A stretch of DNA of 20,561 bases from Bacteroidales bacterium UBA6366 (GCA_002438845.1 DJRG01000023.1:1-20561); one strand, 5' to 3'. Shown: positions 1 through 7,368, counted from the stretch's first letter. The notes: generated from the letters alone by a model not told the origin. Made by a program: numbers and translations.

Positions 1-24
1 AACTTTTTTCAGTTCAAGTCACTG

Positions 25-287
25 CTACCTTGCTCCTTTGCGTCAGTTGCAGTCACGGCAGAGCATCTGGCAGTTGGCGGCGACGGTGCAACCGCCTTCC
101 TTCCAAGGGGTAATGTGGTCGGCTTCCATCTCGCTGATGTCGAGGGCTTCATCTCTGTGCGGACAATCCGGGTTGGCACAATGCCCGCCCTGTCTCTCGT
201 AAACCTCTCTTTTGTTGTTGGGCAACTTCGAGTCGATCTCATCTCATATTCATTCGGCACTATGAATTTCATATTGCCATACTCCAT
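25..287 (-). pseudogene. decayed HNH endonuclease gene
   Basis: The reverse strand encodes a zinc-type HNH nuclease domain: a first Cys pair (HCANPDC), the catalytic block EADHITPW, then NCQMLC and CRDCN supplying the second Cys pair. The reading frame is broken twice. At about 247-256 there is a direct 5-bp tandem duplication (GAGAT GAGAT on the minus strand) that shifts the frame; removing one copy joins the upstream reading MKFIVPNEYE (ATG at 272, or 287 for a longer form) to IDSKLPNNKRE. At 43-45 a TGA follows CRDCN; the next codons in frame read RKGAR and then TAG at 25-27. HNH domains normally continue after CN with Arg/Lys residues, so a CGA-to-TGA change is the simplest explanation. 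The intact product would have been about 80 residues. I infer a small restriction-type or mobile-element nuclease, now inactive. The alternative is a short functional protein from a non-ATG start; I consider this less likely. Confidence 0.6.
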
Positions 288-341
288 TCCAAACCATAGT
301 GAATGGAAGTGTTAGAGAATTACTATCAATCTCTTGTCTCT

Positions 342-368
342 TGAAGTATTCCATGCTGGAATACTTCA
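342..368. repeat. perfect 12-bp hairpin
   Basis: TGAAGTATTCCA (342-353) is followed by the loop TGC and then its exact reverse complement TGGAATACTTCA (357-368). There is no long T tract directly after it on either strand, so it is not a classical terminator. Part of the arm, AATACTTCAC, recurs at 624-633. Confidence 0.75.
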
Positions 369-440
369 CTATATTATTTCCTTAAGTTTTCTAGGCTTTC
401 GGTAAACGCCTTGCTTCTATGGGTTGTCTCGCTCCATGTC

Positions 441-476
441 ATCAAAAGGTAATTTCGTGGCACTTAACCTCTTGAT
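441..476. repeat. imperfect hairpin
   Basis: ATCAAAAGGT (441-450) pairs with ACCTCTTGAT (467-476) with one mismatch across a 16-base loop. It lies in the gene-free spacer. Its function is unknown and it could be fortuitous. Confidence 0.4.
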
Positions 477-650
477 AATGAATGAAAACATAGATGCTCT
501 GGTCTCGAATTCAGTACCAGGGCGTCATGGTTTTGCTTGAATGTCAACATGTTAACTGCCACGATTCTTCGGCTCTGTGATTTGTGGGAGAGGTATAAAG
601 TCCGTGATGTTGTGAAGACGGAAAATACTTCACGTCCTCTTGACAGATTT

Positions 651-817
651 TTAGAAGCTGTTTTGATTTGTTTGTTTGAAGTTTTGAGAGTGAAAAACTT
701 CAGTTTTGACCGCTTCTTCCAAGGAGGATAGCGGTGCTATCTGACTGAAGAAGCGGGAAAAAAATGAAGATTATTTCACCTCAAAGAACATTTCAAATAA
801 ATCAAAACAGCTTCTAA
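651..817. other. nested inverted-repeat element / structured RNA candidate
   Basis: The outer arms 651-674 and 794-817 are complementary over 24 positions with a single G-T pair (for example TTAGAAGCTG at 651-660 against CAGCTTCTAA at 808-817). Inside, TGAAGTTTT (677-685) pairs with AAAACTTCA (694-702). CCGCTTCTTC (710-719) pairs with GAAGAAGCGG (747-756), and this helix encloses a small hairpin GATAGC-GGT-GCTATC (727-741). The helix can extend, because CTTCA (698-702) can also pair with TGAAG (765-769), in competition with the first inner hairpin. It could be a small non-autonomous mobile element (terminal inverted repeats with a palindromic interior) or a structured noncoding RNA. I see no clear target-site duplication, and it does not match a riboswitch class I know. 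It ends just before the promoter of the GH97 gene. Confidence 0.6.
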
Positions 818-821
818 CAAG

Positions 822-853
822 GTTGTTAAAAATGATTATAGTATGTATATTTG
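822..853 (+). promoter_or_regulatory. Bacteroidota-type promoter of the first GH97 gene
   Basis: A perfect -7 element TATATTTG lies at 846-853, with a -33-like GTTG at 822-825 and 20 bases between them. Transcription would start near 857-860, giving a leader of only about ten bases before the ATG at 867. The nested inverted repeat at 651-817 therefore lies upstream of this transcript. Confidence 0.6.
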
Positions 854-866
854 TTATTGAATATTT

Positions 867-2864
867 ATGACTGTAAGATCCATTTTTATCGCCGCGGCTG
901 TTTCGTTGCTGGTTGTTCTGCCATCCGCCGCCAAAAACTACAAGGTCGTTTCTCCTGACGGCAATCTGTCGGTCACTCTTGTGGTCGGGCAGACGATATC
1001 GTATGCTGTTTCCAGAGGCGATGCTCTCCTAATTGGCACCTCGGAGATCTCGATGACAATGACTGACGGCTCCGTATTCGGGAAAAACGACAACGTCCGC
1101 AAGGTCCGGAAGGCCAGTGTTGACAAGACTCTTCCGGCTGTGGCATATAAAAAAGCCGAAGTACGGGATAACTACAATGAGATCACTCTCATATTCAAAG
1201 AGTTCTCGCTCGTTTTCCGCGCCTATGATGAAGGGATTGCCTATCGCTTTGTCAATGGTCCGGGCGAGGCATTTGTCCAGGACGAGCAGGCTGAATTTCG
1301 TTTCGCCAATGACTGGACAGCCTATGTCCCTTACGTGTCCCAGCACACAGAAACGCTTGACTCTCAATACTGGAACTCGTTTGAAAGCACCTATGATGTA
1401 CACTGCGTCTCAGAGTGGGATAAAAAGCGTATGGCTTTCCTGCCGCTCGCTGTCGCCGCTGACAATGGGATCAAGGTCTTGATAACAGAGGCGGATCTGC
1501 TGGATTACCCTGGAATGTACCTTTATAATGAAAAAGGCTCGACCTGCTTGTCAGGACGCTTCGCCCGCTATCCGGAGACCGTCAGGACGGCTGGCCTCAG
1601 CGGCATTCAGGAAGAGGTAATAGACAGGAAGGATTTCATCGCCAAGGCTTCCGCCGGAGAGGCTTTTCCGTGGCGCGTCATAATGGTGACAAAAAAGGAT
1701 TCTGAGATGGCGGTCAATGACCTGGTCTGGAAACTGGCCACACCTTCCGACCCTTCGATGGATTTCAGTTGGGTAAAGCCCGGAATGGCGGTTTGGGACT
1801 GGTGGCACGGACGCAACCTTTACGGTGTGGATTTCCACCCGGGGATCAACACGGAGACCTACAAGTACTACATCGACTTCGCCTCCTGCAATGGAGTCCC
1901 TTATGTCCTTATGGATGCGGGATGGTCTCCGGACAGAGGACAACAGGATCAGATGAAGGTGGTTCCGGAAATTGACCTTCCTTTCCTTATTGAATATGCC
2001 CGCGAGAGGAATGTCGGACTTATCCTTTGGGTCGGATTCAGTCCGTTCCGCAGGAATATGGAGGCTGTCTGCCGCCACTTTTCCCGGATTGGGATCAAAG
2101 GCTTCAAGGTCGATTTTATGGACAGGGACGACCAGGATGTGGTGGATTTTCACAGGAAAGCCGCCGAGACAACCGCAAGGTACGGATTGATGGTTGACTT
2201 CCACGGGACCTACAAGCCGGTGGGACTGAACCGAACCTATCCGAATGTGGTGAATTACGAAGGCGTGTTCGGGCTGGAGCAGATGAAATGGAAAAAGGCG
2301 ACGGTCGATCAGGTGACCTACGATGTCACGATGCCGTTCATCAGGATGGCCGCCGGTCCTGTGGACTACACCCAAGGAGCGATGAGAAACGCCTCCAAAG
2401 GCAATTACCATCCGGTCGAATCGGAGCCAATGAGCCAAGGCACCCGCTGCCACCAGCTCGCTGAATATGTCGTCTTCGACTCTCCGCTTAACATGATGTG
2501 TGACTCTCCGTCCAACTATATGGCCGAGCCCGAGTGTACAAAGTTTATCGCGGGATGTCCTACGGTCTGGGACGAGAGCTTGGCCGTGAATGGAGAGATT
2601 GGACAATTCATCACCCTTGCCCGCCGCAGCGGGAATGTCTGGTACGTCGGTTCGCTGAACAACTGGAATGCCAGAGACTTGGCCCTCAATCTCGGCTTTC
2701 TTGGAGAAGGAGAATGGACGATGGAAATCTTCCGTGATGGTGTCAACGCTGACCGCGCCGCCCGGGACTTCAAGCTAGAATCCTACCCTGTGCCCGCCGA
2801 CCGCAACGTCAGAATCCATATGGCTCCCGGGGGCGGCTGGGCTGCCCGTCTGACCAGAAAGTGA
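867..2864 (+). CDS. GH97 glycosidase, retaining (alpha-galactosidase-like) type
   Basis: This 665-residue secreted glycoside hydrolase of family GH97 has an N-terminal signal peptide of about 22 residues (MTVRSIFIAAAVSLLVV, cleaved near SAA-KN). The GH97 N-terminal beta-sandwich follows (KVVSPDGNLSVTL near residue 26), then a TIM barrel (MAVWDWWHG, MDAGWSPDRG, KVDFMDRDD, MVDFHGTYKP) and a C-terminal beta domain. Asp416 in KVDFMDRDD and Glu471 in GLEQMKW sit one residue from Asp415 and Glu470, the nucleophile and acid/base reported for the retaining alpha-galactosidase BtGH97b. The position that is a catalytic Glu in inverting SusB (HE) is here Gly (FHG). A retaining alpha-galactosidase is thus the best prediction, acting in the periplasm or at the cell surface; other alpha-linked substrates are possible. 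The gene has its own promoter and is convergent with the shikimate operon. Confidence 0.9.
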   Translation: MTVRSIFIAAAVSLLVVLPSAAKNYKVVSPDGNLSVTLVVGQTISYAVSRGDALLIGTSEISMTMTDGSVFGKNDNVRKVRKASVDKTLPAVAYKKAEVRDNYNEITLIFKEFSLVFRAYDEGIAYRFVNGPGEAFVQDEQAEFRFANDWTAYVPYVSQHTETLDSQYWNSFESTYDVHCVSEWDKKRMAFLPLAVAADNGIKVLITEADLLDYPGMYLYNEKGSTCLSGRFARYPETVRTAGLSGIQEEVIDRKDFIAKASAGEAFPWRVIMVTKKDSEMAVNDLVWKLATPSDPSMDFSWVKPGMAVWDWWHGRNLYGVDFHPGINTETYKYYIDFASCNGVPYVLMDAGWSPDRGQQDQMKVVPEIDLPFLIEYARERNVGLILWVGFSPFRRNMEAVCRHFSRIGIKGFKVDFMDRDDQDVVDFHRKAAETTARYGLMVDFHGTYKPVGLNRTYPNVVNYEGVFGLEQMKWKKATVDQVTYDVTMPFIRMAAGPVDYTQGAMRNASKGNYHPVESEPMSQGTRCHQLAEYVVFDSPLNMMCDSPSNYMAEPECTKFIAGCPTVWDESLAVNGEIGQFITLARRSGNVWYVGSLNNWNARDLALNLGFLGEGEWTMEIFRDGVNADRAARDFKLESYPVPADRNVRIHMAPGGGWAARLTRK

Positions 2865-2941
2865 TCGTCACGGTACACCTGTGAAAGCTGCTTGCGTCCG
2901 TGGCGGCCAAGTGACTCATAATCAATGAATAGTCTACCTCT

Positions 2942-2966
2942 CCTCCTGCCCGTTTCATTCAGGAGG
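2942..2966. terminator. weak hairpin between convergent genes
   Basis: CCTCCTG (2942-2948) pairs with CAGGAGG (2960-2966) across an 11-base loop. It lies between the stop codons of the convergent GH97 gene and the aroD-aroA fusion. No T tract follows directly, so its role as a terminator is uncertain. Confidence 0.3.
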
Positions 2967-3051
2967 TGAAGTAATCATTATCCTCATTGTCAACTACTTG
3001 GATGCCACGGGTCGGATAAGGATTAGAATATTGCCTTTGATTTGGATGTTT

Positions 3052-5136
3052 TTAGCATTCCAGGCAGCGGTAGGTGTCGAGGAAGGCGGGGAAGGATTTG
3101 GCGACGCAGGTGGTGTCGTCAATGTGGATGGGGGAGTCGGCGCACCATGAGGCGACGGTCAGGGCCATGGCCATGCGGTGGTCGTGCGAGGAGGTATATT
3201 CACCACCCTTCAGCAGGTGGCCGTTCAGTAGGCGGCTCTCGACGGATTCACCGGTGATGGAGAGGGTGTCGCCGCTGTCGGAAGCCTCCACGCCCATCTG
3301 GGTGAGCATATTCAGAATCGCAGTGCCTCGGTCGCTTTCCTTGCTGGCCAACCTCTTGAATCCTTGAATATTACTGCGTCCGTGGCAGAAGGCGGCGAGG
3401 ATGGAGACGATCGGGAACAGATCAGGGCAGTTGTTGAGGTCGGTGTCAAAGGCGCGGAGCGGGGCTTTCTGGGCGGTGATGAGGCCGCGGTGATCCTCCA
3501 TCTCGTCCTCGATCTGCGAGAGACTTGCTCCGGCCTCCATCAGGATGTCCATGATCGAGATGTCGGCTTGAAGGGAGGTCGTGTCGAGTCCGGTCAGCTT
3601 CACGTCCCCGAACAGGGCTCCGGCCACAAGGAAATTGGCAGCGGCGCTCCAATCGCCCTCTATGTCGAAAGCTGCCGGGGAATATTTCTGCCCGCCCTTG
3701 ATCTTGAATGTGATGCCGGTGCAGAGGCTCCAGTCCTGCGTCTCAAGGAAATCCTCACCGCCTTCCATCTCGCTGCCGATCTTGATGCCGAAGCGGCGGA
3801 GCACGTCAGCGGTGATGAACATGTACGGGATACTCTTGGGGTCATGAATATGCAGGGTCGAGTCTTCGGGGAGGAGCGGCAGGGCCATGATCAGACCGGA
3901 GATCAGCTGCGAGCCGCCTTTGCCGGAAACGCTGGCCTTGCCGGAAAGCAGAGGGCCCTGGACGGTGAGGGGCACGTGGACTTCGGGGGCGGGGGTGAGA
4001 GGTCTCAGGACCGTTCCGAAACCGGCCATGATTTCGGTGGCTCCTTTCAGAGGTCTGGTCGGAAGGGTTCCACAGCCATCAATTTCTATCTGATTGCCGT
4101 TTCCCAGAGCTGCGGCGAGCGGGATCAGGAGGCGGGTCAGCAGGCCTGATTCCCCGACGTTGATCTTTTCGGGAATATTCGCTGACAATCCTATGCCTTC
4201 TATGATGAGGGTGCTACCGTCCTCTATCCGAACCTTGGCTCCGAGTGCCTTGGCGACCTCGATCGCCGCCTCGTTGTCTCCGCAAGGGGAGTAGCCTCCG
4301 AGTCTGGATTCGCCCTCGGCGAGGGCCGCTGCGATGATGGCCCGCTGGGCGAAACTCTTTGAGGCCGGCATATTCAGAGTCGTGTCGCAATGAAGAGGTT
4401 TCCTGTCGCCATAGACGGCCGTAAGCATCTCTGAGTAACTCCATTGGCCGGGAGCCGCGGCTTCTTCTTCACTTAATGCGGCGTAAGTGAAGGGGCTTCC
4501 CAACTTCAGACATTCCAGCCTGCTGGCCTTGCCGATCTCGCCCATCGAGAAAGCAATTAATTCGCACGTCCGATGAGCCTCTTGTGGCCGCTGAGCTTGT
4601 CGAAGCGACACTTGTCTTTCAGTATGTACGGTCACTTCGGCAGGCTCAGCGACCGAGTAAAGCCCCAGCACCCTTGCGACATCCTCATCCGAGGCCGCCA
4701 TAGCCGCGATCTTCACAATCTCCCCACCGAACTTCCGGCACTTCTCCACAGTGCTCCGAAGCACGTCATCCGAAGGCGTTCCGGCGAAGAAATGGCTGGA
4801 GCGGATCATCGTGGTGCCATACTCAGTGCAAGCCCTGCGGAGTCTTTTGCCGATTTCTTTAGGAGCCTCGATCTCCAGATCCAGAAAAGCCGCTCCGGCC
4901 TCCACCGCTGCCGTAAGTTTCTGATCGGCTTCCTCCCACGTTCCGTTGCCGTCATCGGCCACCCGGCAGGTCGCCACCAGCGGCGTGTCCGAGGACGAGA
5001 ACAGGTACTCGATCTCCTCGATGTCCAGCGGGCATCTGTCCAGCCGTATCTCGGCCATCTGAATCCGTGGCTCGCTGCTTTCCAGCAGGTTCATTATCTC
5101 TTCCAGAGTTCGGTTCTGGATTGTTGTGCAGATCAT
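3052..5136 (-). CDS. fused type I 3-dehydroquinate dehydratase / EPSP synthase (AroD-AroA)
   Basis: This is one 694-residue cytoplasmic protein with two shikimate-pathway enzymes. Residues 1 to about 235 are a type I dehydroquinase: EIRLD (29-33), SSHFF with the general-base His115, VKIA with the Schiff-base Lys142, ELIAFSMGEIGKASRL and APGQ (229-231). Residues from about 250 are 5-enolpyruvylshikimate-3-phosphate synthase: PASKSFAQR (Lys260), GESGLLTRL, LPTRPL, GKGGSQLISG, FDIEGDWSAAANF, LNNCPDLFP (Asp572, the expected catalytic Asp), LASKESDR and HDHRMAMAL. All key residues seem to be present, so both activities are expected. Type I dehydroquinase and EPSP synthase are usually separate proteins in bacteria, and fungal AROM uses a different domain order. 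Residues about 161-184 are encoded by a palindromic repeat inserted in frame. The ATG lies 7 bases after the aroB stop codon, so this is the last gene of the operon. Confidence 0.92.
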   Translation of the reverse strand: MICTTIQNRTLEEIMNLLESSEPRIQMAEIRLDRCPLDIEEIEYLFSSSDTPLVATCRVADDGNGTWEEADQKLTAAVEAGAAFLDLEIEAPKEIGKRLRRACTEYGTTMIRSSHFFAGTPSDDVLRSTVEKCRKFGGEIVKIAAMAASDEDVARVLGLYSVAEPAEVTVHTERQVSLRQAQRPQEAHRTCELIAFSMGEIGKASRLECLKLGSPFTYAALSEEEAAAPGQWSYSEMLTAVYGDRKPLHCDTTLNMPASKSFAQRAIIAAALAEGESRLGGYSPCGDNEAAIEVAKALGAKVRIEDGSTLIIEGIGLSANIPEKINVGESGLLTRLLIPLAAALGNGNQIEIDGCGTLPTRPLKGATEIMAGFGTVLRPLTPAPEVHVPLTVQGPLLSGKASVSGKGGSQLISGLIMALPLLPEDSTLHIHDPKSIPYMFITADVLRRFGIKIGSEMEGGEDFLETQDWSLCTGITFKIKGGQKYSPAAFDIEGDWSAAANFLVAGALFGDVKLTGLDTTSLQADISIMDILMEAGASLSQIEDEMEDHRGLITAQKAPLRAFDTDLNNCPDLFPIVSILAAFCHGRSNIQGFKRLASKESDRGTAILNMLTQMGVEASDSGDTLSITGESVESRLLNGHLLKGGEYTSSHDHRMAMALTVASWCADSPIHIDDTTCVAKSFPAFLDTYRCLEC
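4586..4654. repeat. palindromic repeat inserted within the aroD coding part
   Basis: The arms 4586-4605 and 4635-4654 are inverted repeats, for example CGCTGAGCTTGTCGAAG (4589-4605) against CTTCGGCAGGCTCAGCG (4635-4651). About 17 of 20 positions pair, and the mismatches are G-T compatible. The element encodes residues about 161-184 of the dehydroquinase part (VAEPAEVTVHTERQVSLRQA) without disturbing the frame. It lies between the Schiff-base Lys segment and the ELIAFSMGE strand, where the family has only a short loop. Pieces of the same sequence (CTCAGCGACCGA, TGTCGCTTCGA) recur at 12391-12461. Confidence 0.75.
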
Positions 5137-5143
5137 AAGTGTG

Positions 5144-6181
5144 TTATTTTAGATAATTTACCACGTCCTCGACCCGAAGTTCCCTAGTCTCGACCCGTCC
5201 GATCCCCAGCGGCAGCACAAAGTGGACAAACTCCCCGTCAGCCTTTTTGTCTTTCTTCATCGCATCTGCAAGAGTATCAATGTCGTACGGACTCTCAACC
5301 GGCAGCCCGCAGGCCGCAAAATCCGCTTCCAGACGCTCGGAAAGACCTTCCGTCAACCCCAAAGACTCAGCCAGCCGGGCAGCCAGAATAATCCCCATCG
5401 AGACAGCCTGTCCGTGCGAAACAGCCTCCCTGGAATTCTTCTCGATGGCATGCGCGAAAGTATGCCCCAGATTGAGCAGCCGGCGCTCCCCGCGCTCGTT
5501 CGGATCCCTTCCTGCAATCCCAGCCTTTACCTTTGCCGCTGCCGCAATCAGCTCCCGAAGCGTTTCTGAATATTCCCGTACGGCAGCATAAGCGGAGCCT
5601 CCCGATGCCCGCTCATGAATATTCACGAGCATATTCACCGCCCTTTCATATTCATTGTCCTTGTTGTTGATAATGAATGTTTTGAGCAGTTCGGCCGCTC
5701 CGGAGAGAATCTGCTGGTAGGGAAGTGTCTCCAGCGGCTCCGGGCAGATGAATGTCATTTCCGGCTGTCGGATAACTCCGATGATGTTCTTGTAGGAGTC
5801 GAGATTCACGCCGTTTTTGCCCCCGATCGCCGCATCGACTTGCGAGAGTAACGTGGTCGGAACGAACCCGAATTTCACGCCTCGTTTATAGACGGATGCC
5901 GCGAACCCGACCAGGTCAGTCGTGATCCCGCCGCCAATGCCCAACACAAACGCCTCTCTGTCAGCGCCTTTCTCCAACAGCCATTCCTCGATATCAAGCA
6001 GAGTGACGAGCGTTTTCCTCTCCTCCGTCGCCTCGATCGGGAATATTCCTTTAGCCTCAATGCCAAGCCTTTCCACGATGCCGCCGACATTGCGGTCGTG
6101 GATTATGAATATGCTTCCGTAGCCTCTGAGGTGCCTTTTGACATCCTCCAGCGGGCAGTCGATGATGTTGATTTTCTCCAT
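5144..6181 (-). CDS. aroB: 3-dehydroquinate synthase
   Basis: This enzyme converts DAHP to 3-dehydroquinate, the second step of the shikimate pathway, using NAD and a divalent metal in the cytoplasm. Family marks are GIGGGITTDLVGFAASVYKRG (NAD/phosphate binding), VPTTLLSQVDAAIGGKNGVN, the metal-ligand segments GAAELLKTF, NLGHTFAHAIE and SHGQAVSMG, and a normal length of about 345 residues. I choose the ATG at 6181 because AAAGGA lies a few bases upstream; an in-frame GTG at 6214 would add 11 unconserved residues. The gene follows the PPC/DUF296 gene and precedes the aroD-aroA fusion by 7 bases, so the three are probably cotranscribed. Its product feeds the dehydroquinase domain of the next gene. 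Confidence 0.93.
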   Translation of the reverse strand: MEKINIIDCPLEDVKRHLRGYGSIFIIHDRNVGGIVERLGIEAKGIFPIEATEERKTLVTLLDIEEWLLEKGADREAFVLGIGGGITTDLVGFAASVYKRGVKFGFVPTTLLSQVDAAIGGKNGVNLDSYKNIIGVIRQPEMTFICPEPLETLPYQQILSGAAELLKTFIINNKDNEYERAVNMLVNIHERASGGSAYAAVREYSETLRELIAAAAKVKAGIAGRDPNERGERRLLNLGHTFAHAIEKNSREAVSHGQAVSMGIILAARLAESLGLTEGLSERLEADFAACGLPVESPYDIDTLADAMKKDKKADGEFVHFVLPLGIGRVETRELRVEDVVNYLK

Positions 6182-6216
6182 CCGGTTATCCTTTGCCGAT
6201 TGCTCCGGCGGCACGG

Positions 6217-6639
6217 CTACAATGTGTAAAGATTCAGCCCCGTCTCCTCGTCGAAATGACGGCCCACCTTGCAGTTATAGCGTCTGATGAACACCTCGCA
6301 CGCTCCGTTGATGGTCGCCGTGAGCAGATGCCCTCCCACAACCGTGTAGTCCGCCCGACCGAAGTTGGCATGGAGATGCAGATAGACCTTGCCGTCCTTC
6401 TCTGAGATGTTGCCCACAAGACTTGAAATCTCCATCTGCTCCTCGAACGTCTTGTCGACATAATGCTTCGTGGCCGGGTTGAGGAACCTCAGAGTGGCGT
6501 TGTTCACCGCCCCGATTCCGCTCACCTCTCCCGCCAGAATCCCTTGCTCCTGACAAAACGCCGCTATAGCCCCCATCAGCTCCTGATGGTTGTCAATGCT
6601 GACGACAAACCTGTCGCCATCCTGCTTGAATGTGTACAT
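6217..6639 (-). CDS. PPC (DUF296) domain protein
   Basis: This 140-residue protein consists of a single PPC/DUF296 domain. Visible family marks are GEVSGIGAVNNATLRF (residues about 38-53), the central EISSLVGNISEKDGKVYLHLHANF with two His residues, and GGHLLTATINGACEVFI. Family members form trimers; in plants they are fused to AT-hook DNA-binding motifs, while the bacterial stand-alone forms have no settled function. It is the first gene of the operon with aroB and the aroD-aroA fusion. Only 35 bases separate its stop from the aroB ATG, so a role tied to aromatic biosynthesis, perhaps regulatory, is possible but unproven. No signal peptide is seen. Confidence 0.85.
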   Translation of the reverse strand: MYTFKQDGDRFVVSIDNHQELMGAIAAFCQEQGILAGEVSGIGAVNNATLRFLNPATKHYVDKTFEEQMEISSLVGNISEKDGKVYLHLHANFGRADYTVVGGHLLTATINGACEVFIRRYNCKVGRHFDEETGLNLYTL

Positions 6640-6838
6640 CGTTCAAAAATTTTTGTGAATATACTAAGAAACTTTCAAAAACTAACCTGCATCATCTTTT
6701 TCATTCTTTCCGGTCTATGTTCCTTTTCTCATCGGTCATGTACCTCCAGTACACTCCCTCTTCCAAAAGAAACCTATCCTCGAAAATAATTGACAAACCT
6801 GAGGCAGTTTATTTTTCTCAAGTTTCTAAATTTCCCGA

Positions 6839-7114
6839 TTATTTCTCTTCGTAGTGGCCGTATGCCGAAATAATCAGGACAATGACTTCGGTGTCTTTTA
6901 TTTCGTAAACAAGCCTATGTTTTATAGTGATTCTGCGTGACCATTGATTTCTTTTGTTCCATTTCAGAGGCTCTGGTTTCCCGGTTCCACTTCTGGGATG
7001 TTCCATTAATTCATTCAATAACGTTGTCGCTTTTTCAAAAGCCTTTGGTTCGTTACGTTTAAGTCTTTCAAGGTCTGCTTTTGCGATTTCCGAAATAACT
7101 AATGAATATGTCAT
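6839..7114 (-). CDS. yoeB: YoeB-family mRNA interferase toxin
   Basis: This 91-residue toxin of the Txe/YoeB family is predicted to cleave mRNA on the ribosome. The segments GTGKPEPLK, QWSRRIT, HRLVYEI and GHYEEK match E. coli YoeB closely. Glu48, Arg67, His87 and Tyr88 correspond to the catalytic Glu46, Arg65, His83 and Tyr84, so the toxin looks intact. It starts inside the stop codon of the antitoxin (ATGA overlap, 7111-7114), the usual arrangement for translational coupling. The DNA is more AT-rich than the neighbouring metabolic genes, which suggests recent acquisition. Confidence 0.93.
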   Translation of the reverse strand: MTYSLVISEIAKADLERLKRNEPKAFEKATTLLNELMEHPRSGTGKPEPLKWNKRNQWSRRITIKHRLVYEIKDTEVIVLIISAYGHYEEK

Positions 7115-7368
7115 AAGCTTTCAAGAAAGTTCTTTAGTTCGTCAGGTGTGTTTATGGGCGTGAAATCACCATTTTCATAGTCTTTGTTGGCTTGATTAAT
7201 CTTGGCCTCCAGTTCCGTGCGTGTCATAAGGGTGTCATCAGATGTCAGAGGCACAATCTTGAAATTTCCGTTGCTTCTGGATTTAAGGATAACATCTTCC
7301 CCGTTTGAAGCCATCTCAAGATATTTGCTTTGATTGGCTCTGAATTCCCTGCTGCTGATAATGACCAT
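7111..7368 (-). CDS. yefM: YefM/Phd-family antitoxin
   Basis: This 85-residue antitoxin partners YoeB. The N-terminal half (MVIISSREFRANQSKYLEMA, then GEDVILKSRSNGNFKIVPL) is the Phd/YefM dimerisation and DNA-binding fold. The C-terminal part after about residue 50 is acidic and probably disordered until it wraps the toxin. I choose the ATG at 7368 because homologs begin at MVIISS and AGGG lies just upstream; a frame open to 7500 adds 44 residues without family character. It is likely to repress its own operon. A short dyad ACCAA-CA-TTGGT at about 7428-7439 is a possible, unproven operator half-site pair. Confidence 0.9.
   Translation of the reverse strand: MVIISSREFRANQSKYLEMASNGEDVILKSRSNGNFKIVPLTSDDTLMTRTELEAKINQANKDYENGDFTPINTPDELKNFLESL

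Larger units (their letters stand above)
288..866. other. gene-free AT-rich spacer with hairpins
   Basis: No convincing coding region is present here. The longest open frame (537-731, plus strand) has no recognisable domain and runs into the inverted-repeat element. The stretch is richer in A/T than the flanking genes. It holds two simple hairpins (342-368, 441-476), one complex nested inverted repeat (651-817) and the promoter of the downstream GH97 gene. It may be the remains of a mobile element together with the decayed HNH gene; that is inference. Confidence 0.6.

Noticed and set aside
537..731. 64-residue open frame in the spacer
   Set aside because: It has no recognisable domain and no clear ribosome-binding site, and its end overlaps the inverted-repeat element.
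25..817. HEARO/omega-RNA with an IscB-like HNH gene, because an HNH gene lies beside structured DNA
   Set aside because: The protein has only a small Cys-rich HNH domain, with no RuvC or PLMP segments, and the strongest structure lies far from its 5' end. There is no positive evidence for an IscB system.
1551..2606. 351-residue antisense open frame inside the GH97 gene
   Set aside because: The composition reflects a shadow of the GC-rich gene on the other strand; it shows no domain and no promoter, and the GH97 reading is certain.
3364..4149. 261-residue frame antisense to aroA
   Set aside because: It is rich in Gly, Asp and Glu, as expected from the opposite strand of the EPSP synthase gene, with no family resemblance.
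6640..6838. terminator for yoeB or promoter for the PPC gene
   Set aside because: AAACCTGAGGCAGTTT at about 6796-6811 pairs only with a bulge and lacks a clear T tract. No TAnnTTTG element is found at a suitable distance upstream of 6639.
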